A DNA stretch of 64,000 bases, taken from NCBI GenBank assembly GCA_944386475.1, contig CALXBH010000079.1, positions 81,257-145,256 of the forward strand, in the 5' to 3' direction. This document shows positions 61,067 through 64,000 of this stretch, one piece after another. Origin of the DNA: an uncultured Clostridia bacterium (GTDB taxonomy: Bacteria; Bacillota; Clostridia; Oscillospirales; Ruminococcaceae). The notes under the pieces are model-generated. The model was not told the origin of the DNA and made no database searches. It worked only from the letters and a program-made list of their open reading frames with translations. How positions within the stretch are numbered: the first letter of the stretch is position 1; the number at the start of each line of letters is the position of its first letter. The translations under genes and the position numbers were made by a program.

Positions 61067-61957
61067 TTACGCGAGCAGGCCGTGTTTTTTCATGATCCCG
61101 CTCAGCGCGCTTTTTTGTTGATCGTCCATGGTAAGCAAAGGCATCCGGCACTCGCCCACCTCCATGCCCATCAGGTTCATGGCGTCTTTCACCGGGATGG
61201 GGTTGACGTCCATAAACAGGGCGTTGATAAGATCCAAAAGCTCCAGCTGGAGATTGGCGCTCTCGGCAACCTTGCCGTCAAAATACAGCTGGCAGATGTC
61301 ATGGGCCTGCTTGGGGCAGACGTTGGATAAAACCGAGATCACGCCGCTTCCCCCCAGGGACAAGATCGGCACGATCTGATCGTCGTTGCCGGAATAGATG
61401 GCCAAATCGTCCCCGCACAGGGCCTTGATCTGCGCCACAGCGGAGATATTCCCGCTGGCTTCCTTATCCGCGACGATGTTGGGATGCTTGCACAGCTGGG
61501 CAAAAGTCTCCGGCTTGATGGTCACCCCTGTCCGGGAGGGAATGTTATACACAATGATCGGAAGGTTTACGCTGTCGGCGATCATGGTGTAGTGGCGGAT
61601 AAGCCCCCGCTGGCTTGTTTTATTGTAATAGGGTGTCACGACCAGCAGGCCGTCCACCCCCAGCCGCTCTGCTTCTTGGGAAAGCTTGATGGCATAGTCG
61701 GTGTCGTTGCTGCCGGTGCCGGCGATCACCGGAATCCGTCCGCCCACCTTTTCCACCGTGTAGCGGATGACCTCCACATGCTCCTCGTGGGTCATGGTGG
61801 CCGACTCTCCCGTGGTGCCGCAGGTGATGATCGCGTCGGTGCCGTTGGCAATCTGGAACTCGAGCAATTCCCCAAGCTTGTCAAAATTTATCGAGCCGTC
61901 CGGGTGCATGGGGGTGATAATCGCAACCCCCGCGCCGGTAAACAAAGCTTTTTTCAT
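61067..61957 (-). CDS. dapA: 4-hydroxy-tetrahydrodipicolinate synthase
   Basis: A 296-residue aldolase-type barrel that joins pyruvate and aspartate semialdehyde. Key sites: GTTGESATMTHEEH (about 46-59), VVTPYYNKTSQ (Tyr near 136), YNIPSRTGV and the Schiff-base Lys in ADKEASGNIS (about 163). It sits between asd and dapB in the pathway run. Confidence 0.97.
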   Translation of the reverse strand: MKKALFTGAGVAIITPMHPDGSINFDKLGELLEFQIANGTDAIITCGTTGESATMTHEEHVEVIRYTVEKVGGRIPVIAGTGSNDTDYAIKLSQEAERLGVDGLLVVTPYYNKTSQRGLIRHYTMIADSVNLPIIVYNIPSRTGVTIKPETFAQLCKHPNIVADKEASGNISAVAQIKALCGDDLAIYSGNDDQIVPILSLGGSGVISVLSNVCPKQAHDICQLYFDGKVAESANLQLELLDLINALFMDVNPIPVKDAMNLMGMEVGECRMPLLTMDDQQKSALSGIMKKHGLLA

Positions 61958-62023
61958 GGTGAACTCTCCTTTTGTCTATCAAAAAATCAGTGTGGAATAG
62001 GCGGCCGTCTATCCGGCAGCCCC

Positions 62024-63103
62024 TTAGTCCAGATACCCCTTGGCCGCCAACAGTTCCGCCATCAGCACCGCACCGCCGGCCGCGCCGCGGATGGTGTTGT
62101 GGGACAGGCAGACAAATTTATAATCGTACTGGGAATCCTCCCGCAGACGGCCGATGGATACCGCCATGCCGCCTTCCAGATCCCGGTCCAATTTGGCCTG
62201 GGGCCGGTTGTCTTCTTCAAAATAATGTAAAAACTGTTTGGGAGCGCTGGGAAGCTGAAGCTCCTGAGGAACGCCTTTAAAGTCCGCCCATTTCTGTTTG
62301 ATCTCCTCGATGGAGGGCTTTTGGGCAAAGGAGACAAACACTGCGGCGGTGTGTCCGTCGCTGACGGGCACCCGCAGGCACTGGGTGGTGATCGACGGAC
62401 CCTTGGCGGGGGTGATGGCGCCGTTTTCCAGTTTGCCCCAGATCTTCAGAGGCTCCTGCTCGCTTTTTTCCTCCTCACCGCCGATGAAGGGGATCACGTT
62501 GTCCACAATCTCGGGGAAGGTCTCAAAGGTCTTGCCCGCGCCGGAAATCGCCTGATAGGTGCAGGCCAGCGCCTTGGTGACGCCGTATTCCATCAGCGGA
62601 TGCAGCGCCGGCACATAGCTTTGCAGGGAGCAGTTGGATTTTACCGCCACAAAGCCCCGTTTGGTGCCCAGGCGTTTGCGCTGGGCGGCGATGACCTCCG
62701 CGTGATCGGGGTTGATCTCCGGGATAATCATGGGCACATCGGGGGTTCCCCGGTGGGCGGAGTTATTGGAGATCACCGGGCATTCCGCTTTGGCATAGCG
62801 CTCTTCCAGCGCACGGATCTCCTCTTTTTTCATATCCACGGCGCAGAACACAAAGTCCACCGCCGCAGCCATTTTTTCCACGTCCTCGGTGGCGTCCATC
62901 ACCATAAGGTCTTTCATAGACGCCGGCATGGGCTGTTTTAATTTCCAGCGGTCGCCCACCGCCTGCTCATAGGTTTTGCCCGCACTGCGGCCGCTGGCGG
63001 CCAAAGCCGTCACGTGAAACCAGGGATGGTTTTCCAGCAGCACAGCGAACCGCTGGCCGACCATACCGGTGGCGCCGATAATTCCCACGTTAAATGTTTT
63101 CAT
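62024..63103 (-). CDS. asd: Aspartate-semialdehyde dehydrogenase (archaeal/fungal-like class)
   Basis: A 359-residue enzyme making aspartate semialdehyde, precursor of lysine, threonine and methionine. It has the NADP loop [18 protein letters not shown], the catalytic Cys in [16 protein letters not shown] (about 160) and [18 protein letters not shown]. The motif set is that of the class shared with archaea and fungi rather than E. coli. It heads the run asd-dapA-dapB and is preceded by a lysine riboswitch. Confidence 0.94.
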   Translation of the reverse strand: MKTFNVGIIGATGMVGQRFAVLLENHPWFHVTALAASGRSAGKTYEQAVGDRWKLKQPMPASMKDLMVMDATEDVEKMAAAVDFVFCAVDMKKEEIRALEERYAKAECPVISNNSAHRGTPDVPMIIPEINPDHAEVIAAQRKRLGTKRGFVAVKSNCSLQSYVPALHPLMEYGVTKALACTYQAISGAGKTFETFPEIVDNVIPFIGGEEEKSEQEPLKIWGKLENGAITPAKGPSITTQCLRVPVSDGHTAAVFVSFAQKPSIEEIKQKWADFKGVPQELQLPSAPKQFLHYFEEDNRPQAKLDRDLEGGMAVSIGRLREDSQYDYKFVCLSHNTIRGAAGGAVLMAELLAAKGYLD

Positions 63104-63183
63104 AATGTGTTCTCCTTTTCTCTGCCCCGGGCAAGCATGCCGGGTATTTTTAGTCCTTTTCCATTTAAAAACCGGAAATTAAC

Positions 63184-63207
63184 AAAAAAACCGGTTGAAA
63201 ACCGGTT
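63184..63207 (-). terminator. Terminator of the lysine riboswitch
   Basis: AACCGGTT-GAA-AACCGGTT on the plus strand; transcribed leftward it ends in seven Ts, 80 bases before the asd start. It is the off-state element of the riboswitch. Confidence 0.8.
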
Positions 63208-63256
63208 CATCATACAATATAATAGAAACATTGGCGCCGAAAGGAACCTATCAGCG

Positions 63257-63423
63257 CCGGCAGCTCTCCATCCTATTGCGATGACAGTGACGCGTCTGTT
63301 AAACGCGCCCCCAGAACAGCTTGTCGCCAAAAGCTGTCTTCGGCGGTTTTTCCTTTTTGCAGTTGTTCAAACGATTTGGCACTCTCACAAAAGCATACTG
63401 ATAAAAACCGCATCCTCTACCAG
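63257..63423 (-). ncRNA. Lysine riboswitch (L-box)
   Basis: Read on the minus strand, the conserved lysine-aptamer blocks appear in order: TAGAGGATGCGG, GTATGCTTTTGTGAGAG, AAAAGG, ACCGCCGAAG, a GACAGCTT / AAGCTGTT hairpin, CTGGGGGCGCG, GACGCGTCACTGTCATCGC, and GGATGGAGAGCTGCC. The closing stem P1 is CTGGTAG (63423-63417) with CTGCCGG (63263-63257), with G-T pairs. A second hairpin and the terminator at 63184-63207 form the expression platform. It is expected to turn off asd-dapA-dapB when lysine is high. Confidence 0.88.
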
Positions 63424-63447
63424 TTTTACTATTTGATTGTCGGTTTT

Positions 63448-63476
63448 ATCATACCACCTTCCACATACGGTGTCAA
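63448..63476 (-). promoter_or_regulatory. Promoter of the lysine operon
   Basis: Minus strand TTGACA (63476-63471), 17 bases ending TGG, TATGAT (63453-63448); transcription starts near 63441 and the leader is about 340 bases. Confidence 0.85.
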
Positions 63477-63556
63477 ATGCTTTCTGCAATTCTTTGGATT
63501 ATTTTCGGCGGGATTTCCCCGCTTAACAGAATTTTTCGGTTGGGAAGAGGTTTTTT

Positions 63557-64000
63557 ATGAAAAAATCAGACTTTTATTACGATCTTCCGGAGGAGCTGAT
63601 CGCTCAGACCCCCGTGGAGCCTCGGGATCACTCCCGGCTGCTTAAAATGAACCGGGAAACCGGGGAGCTTTCCCATCATCATTTCTACGATCTTGTAAAC
63701 CTTCTCCGGCCGGGAGATCTTTTAGTGGTCAACAACTCCCGGGTGCTGCCCGCCCGGCTGTACGGTGTCAAGGAAGAAACCGGCGCCGCTATGGAATTTT
63801 TGCTGTTAAAGCAGCGGGAACCGGATGTGTGGGAAATTTTAGTACACCCCGGCCGCAAAGCCAAGCCCGGCGCCAAATTCCTTTTTGGGAACGGGCTGTT
63901 AAAAGCTCAGATCCTTGACGTGGTAGAGGAAGGCAACCGCATCTGCCGGTTTTCCTACGACAGGTCTCAGGGGGACTTTTACACCATCCTGGACCGGATC
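63557..64000 (+). CDS. queA: S-adenosylmethionine:tRNA ribosyltransferase-isomerase (3' part outside window)
   Basis: First 148 residues of QueA, which moves the ribosyl part of SAM onto preQ1 in tRNA to form epoxyqueuosine. MKKSDFYYDLPEELIAQTPVEPRDHSRLL and DLLVVNNSRVLPARL are diagnostic. GAAGAGG precedes the ATG. It is divergent from the lysine operon. The remainder of about 190 residues lies beyond the right edge. Confidence 0.96.
   Translation, partial: MKKSDFYYDLPEELIAQTPVEPRDHSRLLKMNRETGELSHHHFYDLVNLLRPGDLLVVNNSRVLPARLYGVKEETGAAMEFLLLKQREPDVWEILVHPGRKAKPGAKFLFGNGLLKAQILDVVEEGNRICRFSYDRSQGDFYTILDRI

Noticed and set aside
63104..63556. Protein-coding frames in the 453-bp gap before asd and queA
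   Set aside because: Short frames there overlap the lysine riboswitch, its terminator and promoter, and have no ribosome sites or family similarity.

Overview
The window is a stretch of chromosome from a low-to-mid GC Gram-positive anaerobe, most likely a Clostridia member of the Oscillospiraceae/Ruminococcaceae type. The evidence is gene order and content: an ylmE-sepF-ylmH-divIVA-ileS-lspA-rluD block, a miaB-ylbF-mutS-mutL-miaA-hfq block, an L27 protein with a cleavable N-terminus next to its protease Prp, a two-subunit transketolase, PerR with rubrerythrin, a sortase-type wall anchor and a Firmicutes-style lysine riboswitch. No insertion sequence, prophage, rRNA or CRISPR array is visible. 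Both edges cut a gene (pcrA on the left, queA on the right).

Layout. 1-8.4 kb: PcrA helicase (partial), an unexplained terminator-bounded segment, a wall amidase, a ZIP metal transporter, a cysteine-synthase-like enzyme, YqeY with an unusual 102-bp tandem repeat made from its own 3' end, a ricin-type lectin with a histone-like Lys/Ala tail, Gph and TrmB. 8.5-15.2 kb: tRNA-Gln, an AT-richer P-loop kinase, and a 1799-residue surface-anchored GH78 alpha-L-rhamnosidase. 15.2-18.5 kb: a thiol/sulfur group (thioredoxin, Crp/Fnr-type regulator, CoA-disulfide reductase fused to rhodanese, rhodanese lipoprotein). 18.5-21.6 kb: a VanR/VanS-like two-component system with a D,D-carboxypeptidase but no VanH, ligase or VanX. 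21.6-42.8 kb: a long minus-strand run of housekeeping genes (DUF362 protein, Ung, transketolase, HAD, then the ylm/ileS and mutSL/miaA/hfq/miaB blocks).

42.8-50 kb: a candidate small RNA with its own promoter and terminator, a NYN-LOTUS protein, YebC, a YebU/RsmF-type methyltransferase, an Asn-rich small protein, YitT, Mini-RNase III (apparent ATT start) and Obg. 50-57 kb: small accessory genes, including a tandem-GNAT acetyltransferase preceded by a textbook-like leader-peptide attenuator, the perR-rbr operon under a perfect-spacing promoter with an operator, and a two-gene ABC exporter. 57-64 kb: rplU-prp-rpmA, then a lysine-biosynthesis run (asd, dapA, dapB, a CapA lipoprotein and a free double-ACT protein) headed by a lysine riboswitch, and the start of queA.

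The items that look least described are the GNAT attenuator (52.10-52.31 kb), the C/U-rich small RNA (42.87-43.04 kb), the yqeY 3'-end repeats (5.19-5.55 kb), the lectin/histone-like protein (6.0-6.8 kb) and the ligase-less van-like regulator/carboxypeptidase group (18.5-21.6 kb). All calls come from reading sequence and translations; no database search was run.
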